Below are positions 24,899 to 32,989 of a DNA stretch of 64,000 bases, in pieces. Position 1 is the stretch's first letter; each line of letters starts with the position of its first letter. Position numbers and translations under genes: made by a program. Source of the DNA: SLST01 sp046538735 (GTDB lineage Bacteria > Spirochaetota > Spirochaetia > DSM-27196 > SLST01); NCBI GenBank assembly GCA_046538735.1, contig JBKHII010000001.1, positions 93,525 to 157,524 on the forward strand, read 5' to 3'. The notes beneath the pieces are model-generated. The model made no database searches and was not told the DNA's origin. It saw only the letters and a list, made by a program, of their open reading frames with translations.

Positions 24899-25522
24899 AT
24901 GAGCAACAAGGCACTGATAGTCGTTGACGTTCAGAACGATTTCTGCCCGGGCGGGGCTCTCGCGGTCGCCGAGGGAGACCAGGTCGTACCGGTCATCAAC
25001 AAGATTGCGCCGCAGTTCGATGTGGTTGTCGCGACGCAGGATTGGCACCCGAAGAACCACGTCTCGTTCGCCTCGTCGCACCAAGGACACGAGGTGGGCG
25101 AGACGATCGAAGTGGACGGGATCGAACAGGCAATGTGGCCCGACCACTGCGTGCAGGGGACGAAGGGCGCAGACTTCCATCCCGACCTCGACCTGCGCCC
25201 GGTCAACGTGATGCTCCGCAAAGGCACGCGCAGCGAGCTTGATTCCTACTCGGGTTTCCGCGAGACCGATCGCAAGACCAGGACGGGGCTTGCGGGGTAC
25301 CTCAGGGAGCTCGACGTCTCCGAGGTTATGGTGTGCGGCCTTGCTACCGACTACTGCGTCTTCTTCACCGCGATGGACGCGCACGAGGCGGGCTTCAAGA
25401 CCACGGTTGTGACCGACGCCGCCAGAGGAATCGATCAGCCCGAGGGACACCTCGAGGAGGCGATCAACGAGATGAAACAGGCCGGGATCACGCTGACGAC
25501 GAGCGCCGCGTTGACCGGGTAG
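24899..25522 (+). CDS. pncA: nicotinamidase
   Basis: It hydrolyses nicotinamide to nicotinate for NAD salvage. The 207-residue protein has the isochorismatase-like fold with the catalytic triad Asp10 (VVDVQNDF), Lys108 (LRKGT) and Cys153 (ATDYCVFFT), and the metal ligands in TQDWHPKNH (Asp48, His50, His54). The ATG at 24899 is chosen because a GGGGGAG ribosome site lies 3 nt before it and the conserved sequence starts there. It is a single gene, divergent from GGDEF-PilZ and convergent with the RDD gene. Confidence 0.95.
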   Translation: MSNKALIVVDVQNDFCPGGALAVAEGDQVVPVINKIAPQFDVVVATQDWHPKNHVSFASSHQGHEVGETIEVDGIEQAMWPDHCVQGTKGADFHPDLDLRPVNVMLRKGTRSELDSYSGFRETDRKTRTGLAGYLRELDVSEVMVCGLATDYCVFFTAMDAHEAGFKTTVVTDAARGIDQPEGHLEEAINEMKQAGITLTTSAALTG

Positions 25523-25529
25523 CCGGCGC

Positions 25530-26393
25530 TCAGTACCGCCGTTCCCGCTCGTAGACCGCGGTCCCGGCGATGTAGTCGTGGATCGCCCGACGCTCCGGGC
25601 CGATCATCACGAGTGAGCCGAGCAGCACGACGACCCAGGTGACGCCCGAGAGATAGACGAAGAGCGGGATCCTCGTGGCGACAGCGAGTATCGCAAAGAG
25701 CAACGGCGAGTACTTCACGGCGTAGCGCAGCATGAGGCTCGGAACGGCAGATCCGTCGTCCGTCTCGCGGCCGATGACGATCCCGAGCGCGAGCTTGCCG
25801 AGCGTGCGTCCCCAGATCGCCTCCGCGAAGCTGTAGACGAGCACGACGAGCACGGGCAGGAGGACGAACCAGACGGCGAACCGGATAGCGGCGGGGATGA
25901 CTCGTCCCAGCGCGAAGCGATCCATCACTTGCTTGACTTCGGCGCGAAGCTCGTTCACCTCCGCTGCGTCGATATCGGGCCGGTCCGCTGCGATGACCGC
26001 GTCAAACGACTCGTCGATGACGTCGTTCAGCACACCGGCGTCCAGGCTCAGGATGAACTCGAGGCTGAGGTCTTCCGGATCGAAATAGCCTTCCGCGGTG
26101 TCCGCCATGGTTCGCGCGATGAACTCGGCCTGCTCGTCGGTGAAGTCCTCCTCGATCTGCTGCTCGAGCTCGGCGAACATCGCCTGGGTTTCGGCCTCGA
26201 ACTGCTCCCACACCTCCTCGGAGGCGATCGTGGAGGGCGTGATCGGCATCCCCACGCTCTCCTGCAACTGCACGGCGATCTTCAGGCCACCCGCGATCGA
26301 ATAGACAAAAAGCGCGAGGGCGATGAGAATCGAGAGGAAGAGCCCGTCGAGCACCGCCGCGGGCAGACGTCGGCCTATACCTGCACGTTCCAT
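25530..26393 (-). CDS. RDD-family membrane protein with long acidic loop
   Basis: A 287-residue membrane protein. Segment 1 (about residues 10-35) has the family Arg/Asp signature GIGRRLPAAVLDGL, and later segments carry GRTLGKLALGIVIG. Between them lies a loop of about 125 residues (about 40-165) rich in Glu and Asp (EEVWEQFEAETQAMFAELEQ), helical in character, which is unusual because RDD proteins normally have only a short loop. It probably faces outward or forms a coiled-coil contact region. Some RDD proteins act as ion antiporters, but no function is set for this one. Confidence 0.8.
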   Translation of the reverse strand: MERAGIGRRLPAAVLDGLFLSILIALALFVYSIAGGLKIAVQLQESVGMPITPSTIASEEVWEQFEAETQAMFAELEQQIEEDFTDEQAEFIARTMADTAEGYFDPEDLSLEFILSLDAGVLNDVIDESFDAVIAADRPDIDAAEVNELRAEVKQVMDRFALGRVIPAAIRFAVWFVLLPVLVVLVYSFAEAIWGRTLGKLALGIVIGRETDDGSAVPSLMLRYAVKYSPLLFAILAVATRIPLFVYLSGVTWVVVLLGSLVMIGPERRAIHDYIAGTAVYERERRY

Positions 26394-26495
26394 GGATAGC
26401 TCCTTTCCGAGATTGTAACACCAACTCGGTGTACACGTGTCACATCAAGACGCGGTACCGATCGGGTGCGGCCGGCGCCGGGTGCGCACGCGCGG

Positions 26496-28280
26496 TCACG
26501 ACTCGAGCGGCGCGCAGGCGGCCTCGAGCCACTCGGCCACGTCACCCTCCACTCGCCCGAGGAGCCGTTCGCGGACGAGCCGGTGATACTCGTTGATCCA
26601 CTCGAGCTCGGCGGGGGTGAGCATGCTCACGTTGATGAGGGTGCGATCGATGGGGCAGAGCGTGAGCGTCTCGAATCGCAGGAATGCGCCGAATTCGGTG
26701 CGGCCGTCGTCCGACACGGCGACCAGATTCTCGATGCGAATGCCGTACTGGTCTGCTCGGTAAAGCCCGGGCTCGTTGCTCAGGATCATCCCCGGTACGA
26801 GCGCCACGTCGTTGTAGTGCTGGCTGATCCGCTGCGGACCCTCGTGGACGTTCAGGAAGAAACCGACGCCGTGCCCCGTGCCGTGGCCGTAGTTCATCCG
26901 TTCGCGCCAGAGGTACTCGCGGCAGACCGCGTCTATCATATGACCCGTCGTCCCAACCGGGAAGCGCAAGGTGGCAAGGCCGATATGCCCCTTGAGCACG
27001 AGCGTGAAGTCGCGGCGCTCCTGCTCGCCGGGCTCTCCCAATGCCACCGTCCTCGTGATGTCCGTTGTTCCGTCCAGGTACTGCGCGCCCGAGTCCACGA
27101 GGTAGATCCCGGCGGGCTCGATCCGCGCGTTGGATTCTTCGGTCGCCGAGTAGTGGACGATCGCGCCGTGCCCGCGATAGCCGGAGATCGTTCGGAAGCT
27201 CTCCGAGACGAAGTTCTCGCCTCGCGACCGGAACTCGCGCAGCCTCTCCTCCGCGCCGAGCTCGGTGATCTCCTCGCGGCCGACGGACGACGCGAGCCAG
27301 GACAGAAAGCGCACCATCGCGACGCCGTCGCGCGCCATGGTCTCGCGAAGATGCTCGAGCTCGACCGCGTTCTTCTGCGCCTTCGACTCGGTCGTCAGGT
27401 TCGTCCGCTCAATTCGCTTCACGCCGGGACCGAGCCGTCGCGCAAACCCGACGCTCACTTGCTGCGGCGACAGAATCACGGCCGCGCCGCGCTCGATCTC
27501 CGCGACGTCTGCGAGCACGCGCTCGTACGGACGGATGGCAACGCCGTCCGACTCGAGTTCGGTGCGAACATCCGGCTCGAGCTGTTCCTCGTTGACGTAG
27601 AGCCGCACGTCCTCGAGCCCGGCGATCAGGTGCGCGACCGCAACGGGATTGTACGCGACGTCGCTCCCGCGGATGTTGAGCAACCATGCGATATCGTCCA
27701 GCGTGGAAATGAGGTGGTAGTCCGCGCCGAGCTCCCGCATGCGGGCGCGGAGTGCGTAAACCTTTTCCCCACGGCTCTGCCCGGCGAATCGGGGTGCGTA
27801 CACCCAGATCGGGCGGTTTGGAAGCGACGGGCGGTCGTCTCGAATCATTGCGACGAGATCATCGCCCGGATTGAGCTCGATGCCGCGCGGGGCGAGCCGC
27901 TGCTCGAGGTTCTTCGCCGCGGCGAGCGAAACGCTCTGCGCGTCGAATCCGACCGTCGCGTCCGCGTCCAGCTCGGAGGCGAGCCACTCGGGATAGTCGA
28001 GCACGTCAGGCTCGCCAACGCGGAAGAGCTCGATCCCCGAGCCGGCGATTGCTTCGGCCGCCTCCAGGTAGTAGCGGAAGTCGGTCCAGAGCCCGGCGCG
28101 CGTCTGGGTCACCACAACGGTTCCGGCGGACCCGGTGAACCCGCTCAACCAGGCGCGGTGCTTCCAGTGTTCGGGAGGATACTCGCTCTGATGCGGGTCC
28201 GACGTGGGAACGATATATGCGTCCAATCCACGCGCTTCCATGAGCGAGCGGAGGGCTCGAAGTCGTTGGCGTACTTCCAT
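26496..28280 (-). CDS. Xaa-Pro aminopeptidase (aminopeptidase P, M24B)
   Basis: A cytoplasmic dimetal peptidase that removes N-terminal residues preceding proline. The 594-residue length and the three-part layout (two creatinase-like N-domains, then the pita-bread domain) match the large bacterial/eukaryotic type. Metal ligands are visible in order: Asp in LVDSGAQYLDGTTD (two Asp), His in GTGHGVGFFLNVHEGP, Glu in LSNEPG and Glu in RIENLV. The ATG at 28278-28280 is chosen because MEVRQRLRALRSLM is the normal family start; 34 upstream codons are open but not conserved-looking. Confidence 0.92.
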   Translation of the reverse strand: MEVRQRLRALRSLMEARGLDAYIVPTSDPHQSEYPPEHWKHRAWLSGFTGSAGTVVVTQTRAGLWTDFRYYLEAAEAIAGSGIELFRVGEPDVLDYPEWLASELDADATVGFDAQSVSLAAAKNLEQRLAPRGIELNPGDDLVAMIRDDRPSLPNRPIWVYAPRFAGQSRGEKVYALRARMRELGADYHLISTLDDIAWLLNIRGSDVAYNPVAVAHLIAGLEDVRLYVNEEQLEPDVRTELESDGVAIRPYERVLADVAEIERGAAVILSPQQVSVGFARRLGPGVKRIERTNLTTESKAQKNAVELEHLRETMARDGVAMVRFLSWLASSVGREEITELGAEERLREFRSRGENFVSESFRTISGYRGHGAIVHYSATEESNARIEPAGIYLVDSGAQYLDGTTDITRTVALGEPGEQERRDFTLVLKGHIGLATLRFPVGTTGHMIDAVCREYLWRERMNYGHGTGHGVGFFLNVHEGPQRISQHYNDVALVPGMILSNEPGLYRADQYGIRIENLVAVSDDGRTEFGAFLRFETLTLCPIDRTLINVSMLTPAELEWINEYHRLVRERLLGRVEGDVAEWLEAACAPLES

Positions 28281-28484
28281 CCGGACGAGTATAGCATCGC
28301 GGCGAACCGCTGCGCCAGGCGCGCGACCCGCGCGTTTCCAATTGCTACAGCCGAATAGGGTCAAAAAGCCCCGTTGTGTCATTATAGCCCTATGCAGAAC
28401 GGATCGGTTGCCGCTGCGTCAAGGTGGCTCAGAACGACCGTCGCGGCGAGCGAACCGTCGATCCAAGCTCTACTCTAACTCTTT

Positions 28485-28516
28485 CCTGTGCAGTTACTTG
28501 CGGTATTCCGCACAGG
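28485..28516. repeat. nested inverted repeats abutting the hsp20 promoter
   Basis: CCTGTGC (28485-28491) and GCACAGG (28510-28516) form a perfect 7-bp inverted repeat with an 18-bp spacer. Inside it lies TGCGG-TATT-CCGCA (28499-28512). The outer right arm touches the -24 box at 28517. It could be a repressor site that blocks polymerase. It is not the CIRCE element (TTAGCACTC-N9-GAGTGCTAA). Confidence 0.5.
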
Positions 28517-28533
28517 TTGGCACGGCTTGTGCT
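28517..28533 (+). promoter_or_regulatory. sigma-54-type -24/-12 promoter of the hsp20 genes
   Basis: TTGGCACGGCTTGTGCT matches the sigma-54 consensus TGGCACG-N4-TTGCW at all but one conserved base. The invariant GG (28519-28520) and GC (28531-28532) are exactly 12 bp apart. Transcription would start near 28544, giving a leader of about 65 nt. No sigma-70 promoter of similar quality is visible before hsp20, and no heat-shock sigma-32 boxes were found. Confidence 0.65.
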
Positions 28534-28608
28534 GTTCTATTGGTGTCGGTTCGGCGGGGTCGTTGACCGGACACCGAGCCGAGCAGATCAAGTACGAGAG
28601 GAGGGCTT

Positions 28609-29070
28609 ATGAACATCGTACGACGCAATCGAAACAATCTGTGGGATCCGGTTGGTGAGCTCGATCGCATCCGACGAGAAATCGACGAGATGTTCGATCC
28701 TGCCGCCAGGCGGTTCTTCTCCGACGGACTCTTCGATCGGGAGTTCTCTCCGGCGATGGACGTTGTCGAGAACGACGACGGCTTCCTGGTAAGCGTGGAC
28801 CTGCCGGGAGTTGACCGGAAGGACCTGGAGATCTCGGTCGCGGACAACATTCTGACGATCAAGGGCGAGAAGAAGGGCGACCGCGAGGAGAAGGAAAGCA
28901 CGTACTACCGCAAGGAAACCTGGGAAGGAAGCTTCCAGCGGACGCTCTCGCTGCCTCACGGCGTGGACGCGGAGAAGATCGACGCGAAGATGCGCGACGG
29001 CGTGCTTGCGATCTCGCTCCCGAAGCGGGAAGAAGCCAAGCCGAAGCAGATCGCGGTCAACGTGAAGTAA
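28609..29070 (+). CDS. Hsp20/alpha-crystallin small heat-shock protein (first copy)
   Basis: An ATP-independent holdase that binds unfolding proteins. At 153 residues it has a short N-arm, the alpha-crystallin domain from about residue 45 (MDVVENDDGFLVSVDLPGV) to the conserved end motif DGVLAISLPK, and a short tail KPKQIAVNVK. GGAGG stands 5 nt before the ATG. The second hsp20 begins 12 bp after its stop. It lies behind the sigma-54-like promoter. Confidence 0.95.
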   Translation: MNIVRRNRNNLWDPVGELDRIRREIDEMFDPAARRFFSDGLFDREFSPAMDVVENDDGFLVSVDLPGVDRKDLEISVADNILTIKGEKKGDREEKESTYYRKETWEGSFQRTLSLPHGVDAEKIDAKMRDGVLAISLPKREEAKPKQIAVNVK

Positions 29071-29081
29071 GGAGGTCAAGC

Positions 29082-29459
29082 ATGGCAGACACGGCTGTTG
29101 AGAAGCAGGAAACGAAGCAGGCGGTCGAACGCCGCACGGTGCGGCCCCTCGGCAACATCTGCGAAGCGAGCGACGCGGTCGTGCTCCGGCTCGAGATGCC
29201 GGGAGTGAGCAAGGATGGGATCGACGTCAATATCGACGGGAACACGCTGACCGTCCACGGGCGCCGCAACGCGTACGCGGACGACGTGAGCTACGTGATT
29301 CACGAGCGGCGCGACGCGGACTACCGCGCGACGTACACGCTGGACGAGCGCGTGGACCGCGAGAAGGTGGACGCGAAGATGGAGAACGGCATCCTGACCG
29401 TCCGGCTCCATCTCAAGGACGAGGTCAAGCCTCGCAAGATCGAGGTGAAGACCGGCTGA
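29082..29459 (+). CDS. Hsp20/alpha-crystallin small heat-shock protein (second copy)
   Basis: A shorter, divergent relative of the preceding gene (125 residues). The alpha-crystallin domain runs from about residue 20 (LGNICEASDAVVLRLEMPGV) to NGILTVRLHLK. The tail is KPRKIEVKTG. AAGGAGG lies just after the first gene's stop codon and serves this one. The two proteins may form mixed oligomers, as IbpA and IbpB do in E. coli; this is inferred from pairing only. Confidence 0.95.
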   Translation: MADTAVEKQETKQAVERRTVRPLGNICEASDAVVLRLEMPGVSKDGIDVNIDGNTLTVHGRRNAYADDVSYVIHERRDADYRATYTLDERVDREKVDAKMENGILTVRLHLKDEVKPRKIEVKTG

Positions 29460-29464
29460 CGAGT

Positions 29465-29573
29465 GTCTGCGGCCGACGTAAGCCGACCGCAGACCTTATC
29501 CCCCGGCCCGCCGCCGAGCGGCAGGTCGCGGGATAAGCAATAAGGCACCGGGCGGCGAGGACCGCGGCCCGGT
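29465..29573 (+). repeat. three successive hairpins in the hsp20-dnaK spacer
   Basis: Hairpin 1 (29465-29494) has the perfect outer stem GTCTGCGG/CCGCAGAC. Hairpin 2 (29495-29537) pairs CTTATCCC with GGGATAAG and encloses a smaller stem GCCGC-CGA-GCGGC. Hairpin 3 (29547-29573) pairs ACCGGGC with GCCCGGT and ends 2 nt before the AAGGAGG ribosome site of dnaK. None is followed by a T-run, so they are unlikely to be strong terminators. They could guard the upstream mRNA end, be a processing site or tune dnaK translation. Confidence 0.6.
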
Positions 29574-29587
29574 AGAAGGAGGATCGT

Positions 29588-31543
29588 ATGGCAAACAAGA
29601 CGATTGGAATCGATCTTGGCACGACCAACTCGGTCGTTGCGGTAATGGAAGGCGGCGAGCCGGTCGTGATTCAGAACGCCGAGGGCGGGCGAACCACGCC
29701 GAGCGTCGTCGCGTTCACGAATAAGGGCGAGCGTCTCGTGGGACAACCCGCGCGGAACCAGATGGTGACGAACCCGAACAACACGGTCTCGTCCGTGAAG
29801 CGGTTCATGGGCCGAAAGTACGACGAGGTCGCGCGCGAGATGGAGATGGTTCCGTACCGGCTCGTGAAGGGCTCCGGCGGCGACGTACGCATCGAGGTCG
29901 AAGGCAAGCAGTACTCCCCGCCCGAGATCTCGGCGGCGGTGCTCCAGAAGATGAAGAAAACGGCCGAAGACTACCTGGGCGAGGAGGTCACCGAAGCGGT
30001 TATCACGGTTCCCGCCTACTTCAACGACTCGCAGCGCCAGGCGACGAAGGACGCGGGCAAGATCGCGGGACTCGAGGTGAAGCGGATCGTGAACGAGCCG
30101 ACCGCCGCGGCGCTCGCGTACGGGTTCGGGAAGAACCGCGGCGAACAGACGATCGCGGTCTACGACCTGGGCGGCGGCACCTTCGACATCTCGATCCTCG
30201 AGCTCGCGGACAACGTCTACGAGGTGAAGAGCACGAACGGCGACACGCACCTTGGCGGCGACAACTTCGACCAGCGCGTGATCGAGTGGCTCGTGACGAG
30301 CTTCAAGAACGACTACGGCATCGACCTCAGCAGCGACCGCATGGCGCTCCAGCGCCTCAAGGAAGCGGCCGAGAACGCGAAGAAGGAGCTCTCGAGCTCG
30401 CAGCAGACCGAGATCAACCTCCCGTTCATCACGGCGGACTCGAGCGGCCCCAAGCACCTGAACTACACGCTCACGCGGGCGAAATTCGAGCAACTCGTGG
30501 GCGATCTCATCGAGCGTACCCGCCGGCCCGTGCAGCAGGCGCTCGCGGACGCGGATCTGAACGCGAGCGACATTCACGAGGTGATCCTCGTGGGCGGCTC
30601 CACACGGATTCCCGCGGTCCAGAAGCTCGTGACCGAGCTCTTCGGCAGGGAACCGCACAAGGGCGTGAACCCCGACGAGGTCGTCGCGGTCGGTGCCGCG
30701 GTCCAGGCGGGCGTGCTGACCGGAGACGTCAACGACGTGCTCCTGCTCGACGTCACGCCGCTCTCGCTCGGGATCGAGACGCTCGGCGGCGTCTTCACGA
30801 AGCTCATCGAGCGCAACACGACGATCCCCACGCGGAAGAGCGAGATCTTCAGCACCGCGCAGGACAACCAGAACGCGGTGACGATCCACGTGCTGCAGGG
30901 CGAGCGCGAGATGGCCGGTCAGAACCGAACGCTCGGCCGCTTCGAGCTCGTGGGCATTCCACCGGCTCCGCGCGGCGTGCCGCAGATCGAGGTCGCCTTC
31001 GACATCGACGCGAACGGCATCGTCCACGTCTCGGCGAAGGACCTGGGGACCGGCAAGGAGCAGAAGATCCGCATCGAATCGAGTTCCGGCCTCAACGAGG
31101 ACGAGATCAACCGGATGGTGAAGGAGGCCGAGGCGAACGCGGAGGCCGACAAACAGGCCCGCGAAACCGCCGAGGCACGGAACGAAGGCGACCAGCTCGC
31201 GTACCAGATGGAGAAGGCGCTCTCCGAGCACGGGGAGAAGATCCCCGAGTCGGATCGCACGTCCATCCAGGAGAAGATCAGCGCGCTTCGCGGCGTGCTC
31301 GAATCGGGCAACGCGGAGACGATCCGCGCGAAGATGGAGGAGCTCAACCAGGCGAGCCACAAGCTGGCCGAGCAGCTCTACCAGACGCAGGGTGCCGCAG
31401 CAGGCGGTGCGGGCACGGGTGCCGGCGCGCAGGCGGGCCCGGGCGGCTTCCAGCGACCGGACGGTGGCGACCAGGCCGCGGGCGGCTCTCGCGCGAAGCG
31501 CGCGGACGCGGACGACGTGGACTTTGAAGTAGTCGACGAGTAG
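29588..31543 (+). CDS. dnaK: molecular chaperone DnaK (Hsp70)
   Basis: An ATP-driven chaperone of 651 residues. The nucleotide domain shows IGIDLGTTNSVVAV, the VYDLGGGTFD phosphate loop and LVGGSTRIP; the interdomain linker is VLLLDVTPLSLG, and the substrate domain and helical lid follow. The tail is rich in Gly and Ala and ends DDVDFEVVDE. AAGGAGG stands 5 nt before the ATG. No grpE or dnaJ is adjacent; the two hsp20 genes stand upstream after a structured spacer, and a clear terminator follows. Confidence 0.97.
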   Translation: MANKTIGIDLGTTNSVVAVMEGGEPVVIQNAEGGRTTPSVVAFTNKGERLVGQPARNQMVTNPNNTVSSVKRFMGRKYDEVAREMEMVPYRLVKGSGGDVRIEVEGKQYSPPEISAAVLQKMKKTAEDYLGEEVTEAVITVPAYFNDSQRQATKDAGKIAGLEVKRIVNEPTAAALAYGFGKNRGEQTIAVYDLGGGTFDISILELADNVYEVKSTNGDTHLGGDNFDQRVIEWLVTSFKNDYGIDLSSDRMALQRLKEAAENAKKELSSSQQTEINLPFITADSSGPKHLNYTLTRAKFEQLVGDLIERTRRPVQQALADADLNASDIHEVILVGGSTRIPAVQKLVTELFGREPHKGVNPDEVVAVGAAVQAGVLTGDVNDVLLLDVTPLSLGIETLGGVFTKLIERNTTIPTRKSEIFSTAQDNQNAVTIHVLQGEREMAGQNRTLGRFELVGIPPAPRGVPQIEVAFDIDANGIVHVSAKDLGTGKEQKIRIESSSGLNEDEINRMVKEAEANAEADKQARETAEARNEGDQLAYQMEKALSEHGEKIPESDRTSIQEKISALRGVLESGNAETIRAKMEELNQASHKLAEQLYQTQGAAAGGAGTGAGAQAGPGGFQRPDGGDQAAGGSRAKRADADDVDFEVVDE

Positions 31544-31565
31544 GCGTCGACCGACGAGTAGTCGC

Positions 31566-31598
31566 AGACCGACGTTGAACCGGCGTCGGTCTTTTTTT
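31566..31598 (+). terminator. rho-independent terminator after dnaK
   Basis: AGACCGACG (31566-31574) pairs perfectly with CGTCGGTCT (31584-31592) around a 9-nt loop, followed by a run of seven T (31592-31598). It is the only textbook intrinsic terminator I found in the window and separates the heat-shock genes from the phosphatase gene. Confidence 0.9.
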
Positions 31599-31645
31599 CG
31601 TGCTCGCTCCCTGACACGCCGGCGGCATCCGGTTAGAGTACGCGC

Positions 31646-32467
31646 ATGTACCGCCTTCTTGCGACCGACATCGACGACACGCTCCTCGCTCCGGACGGTA
31701 GCCTGCCCGCGGCGAACCACGACGCGCTCGTCCGGCTCCACGAGGCGGGCATCACCATCGTCTTCTGCTCCGGCCGCTCGGACACGAGCATCCGGAAGGT
31801 CGCCGCGCCGATCCTCGAGCCGGCGGACGACGAGTACTACATCGGTTTCAACGGCGCGCGCACGGTCACGGCGAAGAGCCGCACGATCGTCTCGCGCAGA
31901 TACCTTACCGGCCCCTCGGTCTCGCGGGTGGTCGCGTACGCGCGCAAGCACGCGCTCCACGTCCAGGGCTACGCCGGAGACGCCTTCGTGGTCGAGGTCG
32001 ACGACGAGTGCACACGGAAGTACGCGGAAGCGACGGCGACCGTTGCGAGCATTGTCCCCGATCTCTCCGCGGCGCTCGCCGAGGGATCGCCCAAGCTCCT
32101 GATCGTGGGCACGCACGAGGAGCTCCTCGCGCACCGCGACGCGCTTCGTGCCATGTCCAACGCGTCGCCGCGCGGCGAGCGCTTCTCGGTGATGTTCTCC
32201 AAGCCCAAGTACCTCGAGATCGTCTCCGAGGGCGTGCACAAGGGCGACGCGCTCGTGCGCCTCGCCGAGACGCTCGGCATTCCGATCGAAGCGACGCTCG
32301 CGGTCGGCGATGCCGACAACGACGCGGAGATGCTCCGGGCCGCCGGAACCGGAGTCGCCGTCGCGAACGCGCATCCCGGGGCGAAGGCGGCCGCGGACGT
32401 CGTGCTCGAGGCGAGCGCTGCGGACGGCGCGATGGCGGTCGTGGCGAAGCGGTACTTCGGCGTGTAG
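31646..32467 (+). CDS. Cof-type HAD-superfamily phosphatase (IIB cap)
   Basis: A soluble hydrolase of 273 residues. HAD motif I is ATDIDDTLL at the N-terminus (nucleophile Asp in DxD), motif II is FCSGR, motif III the lysine in EGVHKGDAL and motif IV VGDADNDAEML. The cap inserted between motifs II and III is of the C2B (Cof) type, whose members act on small sugar phosphates or cofactors such as pyridoxal phosphate and FMN. The substrate is not predictable. It is followed by ybaK after 13 bp. Confidence 0.9.
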   Translation: MYRLLATDIDDTLLAPDGSLPAANHDALVRLHEAGITIVFCSGRSDTSIRKVAAPILEPADDEYYIGFNGARTVTAKSRTIVSRRYLTGPSVSRVVAYARKHALHVQGYAGDAFVVEVDDECTRKYAEATATVASIVPDLSAALAEGSPKLLIVGTHEELLAHRDALRAMSNASPRGERFSVMFSKPKYLEIVSEGVHKGDALVRLAETLGIPIEATLAVGDADNDAEMLRAAGTGVAVANAHPGAKAAADVVLEASAADGAMAVVAKRYFGV

Positions 32468-32480
32468 CCCGGCGGCGGCG

Positions 32481-32966
32481 ATGGCGAAGACGAACGCGGT
32501 CAGACTCCTCGAACAGGCGGGAACGGAGTTCGCGATCAGGGAGTACGACTATACCGACGATGCGCTCGACGCGGTCAGCGTCGCGACCACGCTCGGCGTG
32601 GAGCCCGAGCGCGTCTTCAAGACGCTCGTCACCGCCTGCGACCGCGGCGAGCACCACGTCTTCTGCGTCCCGGGTAACGCCGAGCTCGACCTCAAGAAGG
32701 CGGCCCGGGCGGCAGGCGCCCGAAGGATCGCGCTCATCCGGCTCAGGGAGCTGCAACCGCTCACCGGCTATGTCCACGGCGGATGCTCACCGATCGGGAT
32801 GAAGAGGGCCTTCCCGACCCGAATCGACGAGACGGCCGAGCTCTTTGAGACGATCCTCGTGAGCGCCGGCGTGCGCGGTCTCCAGATCGAGATCGCGCCG
32901 GGCGCGCTCGTGGAGATCCTCGCCGCGGCGAGCCCGGCAGGCTACTCCGACCTCGCGGCGTGGTAA
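32481..32966 (+). CDS. ybaK: Cys-tRNA(Pro) deacylase, YbaK/EbsC type
   Basis: A trans-editing enzyme that removes cysteine wrongly attached to tRNA-Pro. The 161-residue protein has the YbaK core: the conserved VFKTLVTAC, VPGNAELDLKKAARA with its lysine, and GYVHGGCSPIGMKR. It begins at ATG 32481; an upstream open stretch of 57 codons overlaps the phosphatase gene and is a frame shadow. It is probably cotranscribed with the Cof-type phosphatase. Confidence 0.93.
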   Translation: MAKTNAVRLLEQAGTEFAIREYDYTDDALDAVSVATTLGVEPERVFKTLVTACDRGEHHVFCVPGNAELDLKKAARAAGARRIALIRLRELQPLTGYVHGGCSPIGMKRAFPTRIDETAELFETILVSAGVRGLQIEIAPGALVEILAAASPAGYSDLAAW

Positions 32967-32989
32967 GCCGGCCGCGGGCCCCGCGACGG

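Larger units (their letters stand above)
28281..28608. other. 328-bp intergenic control region between pepP and hsp20
   Basis: No gene is seen here; the short open frame at 28424-28612 has no ribosome site and an unlikely composition. The region holds a TATAAT box on the minus strand (28381-28386), probably for aminopeptidase P with a leader of about 95 nt and a poor -35 box, and the inverted repeats and sigma-54-like promoter for hsp20 described separately. Confidence 0.6.

Noticed and set aside
28281..28608. A CIRCE element or sigma-32 promoter upstream of the heat-shock genes
   Set aside because: No TTAGCACTC/GAGTGCTAA repeat and no CTTGAA/CCCCAT boxes are present; the sigma-54-like site is the better match.
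28424..28612. A short plus-strand frame in the hsp20 control region
   Set aside because: It covers the promoter and operator elements, has no ribosome site and has no recognisable product.
29465..29494. The first hairpin after the second hsp20 as a rho-independent terminator
   Set aside because: The stem is good but is followed by CTTATCCCCC and not by a T-run.
29321..32374. A 1017-codon open frame on the minus strand, opposite hsp20, dnaK and the Cof-type phosphatase
   Set aside because: Long antisense frames are expected opposite GC-rich genes with strong codon bias, and dnaK is a known case. The product is a low-complexity Arg/Ala/Val-rich sequence with no domain, and the sense genes are certain.
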